A stretch of 42,496 bases of DNA from Spirochaetaceae bacterium (GTDB lineage: Bacteria > Spirochaetota > Spirochaetia > B11-G9): contig WGCU01000047.1 of assembly GCA_015493635.1 (NCBI GenBank), positions 1 to 42,496 of the forward strand. Direction: 5' to 3'. A program made the position numbers and the translations under genes. Shown here piece after piece: positions 41,578 to 42,496 of this stretch. Below the pieces are notes generated by a model, which saw only the letters and a program-made list of their open reading frames with translations, searched no databases and was not told the DNA's origin. Positions within the stretch are counted from its first letter, which is position 1. Each line of letters opens with the position of its first letter.

Positions 41578-42444
41578 TTAATGAATATTGGACTCTTCAA
41601 TATCCTTGTTTGTAACTTCAAACAGTTCCCTGCGTTTGTTTTCATCGTTGCAGAGGCTGTTCACCAGCTCAAGGGCCTGTTTTACCGATTCGTTTCCGTG
41701 AATCACAGCCTTTACTCCCTGTACAATAGCCGCAGGATAATCCGACTGCCAAATGTTTCTACCCATATCCACACCAATGGCCCCTTCGTTTACCGCATTG
41801 TAACAAAGATTCAGGACATCCTCATACGTATCAAGCTTCGGTCCGCCAGCTACGACAATCGGTGCTGTACATTTTGCAACAACTTCACTGAATCCGTCAC
41901 AGTAGTATGTTTTGACAATATCTGCACCAAGTTCCGCAGCAAGACGGGATGCATGGGTTAGATATCTTTTTTCTTTCTTGTCTTTCAGTGCCTTACCTAC
42001 TGCGGTAACACCAAGTACCGGCAGATCAAACCGTGACGCGTCATTTACCATTTCAGCAAGATTCATGATAGTCTGATGGGAATATTCTGCTCCTACAAAG
42101 ATGGATACCGCTACCGCCGAGGCATTCAGCTTTACGGCCTCTTCCGCAGTGAGGATAATCTCTTCGTTATCAATATCCTTGTCAAGAACAGTGTTACCCC
42201 CCGATGCGCGCAGAACAATTCCCTTCCCAAAATCAGTCCGTACATCAGTACGAAGGACTCCCGGTGTCAGCATAAGGGAGTCTACATGAGGGAGAAGGTT
42301 CTTAATAGCCTCAGCAGGTTTTTCCATTCCATGGGTTGCTCCCATAAAGTAACCATGATCAATAGCCAGCATAACCGCCCGCCCATCGGGTGCTACAATC
42401 TGGCTCAAACGTCTTTTCTTTCCCCATCCAGCATATTCAAACAT
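41578..42444 (-). CDS. lsrF: LsrF-type aldolase/thiolase
   Basis: 288 residues from ATG 42442-42444 (GGAGG at 42449-42453; a longer reading to 42465 lacks one). Very like E. coli LsrF: RRLSQIVAPDGRAVMLAIDHGYF, GADIVKTYYCDGF with the active Lys178, PIVVAGGPKL, GVDMGRNIWQSDYPAAI. In enteric bacteria LsrF transfers the acetyl group of 3-hydroxy-2,4-pentanedione 5-phosphate to CoA, giving acetyl-CoA and DHAP, the last step of AI-2 breakdown. Here it heads the mtn operon instead of the lsr operon 12 kb away, tying the two pathways together or indicating a changed substrate. The operon's promoter lies at the window edge. Confidence 0.88.
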   Translation of the reverse strand: MFEYAGWGKKRRLSQIVAPDGRAVMLAIDHGYFMGATHGMEKPAEAIKNLLPHVDSLMLTPGVLRTDVRTDFGKGIVLRASGGNTVLDKDIDNEEIILTAEEAVKLNASAVAVSIFVGAEYSHQTIMNLAEMVNDASRFDLPVLGVTAVGKALKDKKEKRYLTHASRLAAELGADIVKTYYCDGFSEVVAKCTAPIVVAGGPKLDTYEDVLNLCYNAVNEGAIGVDMGRNIWQSDYPAAIVQGVKAVIHGNESVKQALELVNSLCNDENKRRELFEVTNKDIEESNIH

Positions 42445-42489
42445 ACATCCTCCAATTACATGCACTTTTGTTCTTTTATTTTACGATAT

Positions 42490-42495
42490 ATTATA
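42490..42495 (-). promoter_or_regulatory. -10 element of the lsrF-mtn operon
   Basis: TATAAT on the minus strand, about 46 bases before the lsrF ATG. The -35 box would lie beyond the end of the window. Confidence 0.4.
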
Positions 42496-42496
42496 C

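Overview
The window looks like a chromosomal segment of an anaerobic, probably spirochaete-like bacterium. The evidence is modest: the N-termini of the two sugar-type binding proteins ([20 protein letters not shown]) resemble those of Spirochaetota, the GC content is medium, promoters are sigma-70-like, and genes are packed into overlapping operons. No rRNA, tRNA, CRISPR array or insertion sequence was recognised.

Layout. (1) 0.2-5.7 kb: a rifampicin-phosphotransferase-like gene split by one in-frame amber codon, a secreted DNA/RNA endonuclease, and a coupled pair of a PLP-dependent sulfur amino-acid enzyme and a methylthio-nucleoside phosphorylase (mtnP). (2) 5.7-11.9 kb: an accessory patch of AAA_14/DUF4143 ATPases (two intact, four decayed copies), a HigBA toxin-antitoxin pair, a Fic gene with an internal deletion, and several palindromic control sites. 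(3) 11.9-12.6 kb: a class II aldolase. (4) 12.7-22.5 kb: a consensus fluoride riboswitch with an overlapping terminator, followed by a six-gene complex resembling formate hydrogenlyase/complex I. The large subunit has lost the cysteines that bind nickel-iron, and the small subunit carries a fused half-ferredoxin, so this is an energy-converting-hydrogenase-related (Ehr) complex and not a hydrogenase. A FAD/[2Fe-2S] oxidoreductase and an esterase-like hydrolase follow in the same run. (5) 22.5-30.2 kb: an autoinducer-2 (AI-2) uptake locus, lsrACDBK plus a cupin, divergent from lsrR. (6) 30.3-33.4 kb: a split transketolase translationally coupled to a RuBisCO-like protein (RLP). (7) 33.4-42.5 kb, leftward: lsrF, a sugar-type binding protein, mtnA, mtnK, ABC ATPase, ABC permease, a DeoR regulator, a zinc dehydrogenase and a 70-residue Cys/His protein.

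Taken together, regions 1, 3 and 5-7 look like a salvage island for the five-carbon remnants of S-adenosylmethionine: AI-2 (from S-ribosylhomocysteine), methylthioribose (from methylthioadenosine) and possibly 5-deoxyribose (from 5'-deoxyadenosine). MtnK/MtnA would give a 1-phosphorylated ketopentose, which could then go to the class II aldolase (DHAP-shunt route) or to the RLP. The cupin or the RLP might also replace LsrG, which is absent. The RLP-transketolase pairing, LsrF inside the mtn operon, and fluoride control of an Ehr complex are the most unusual points. Family assignments rest on reading motifs and on remembered homologues; no database search was run.
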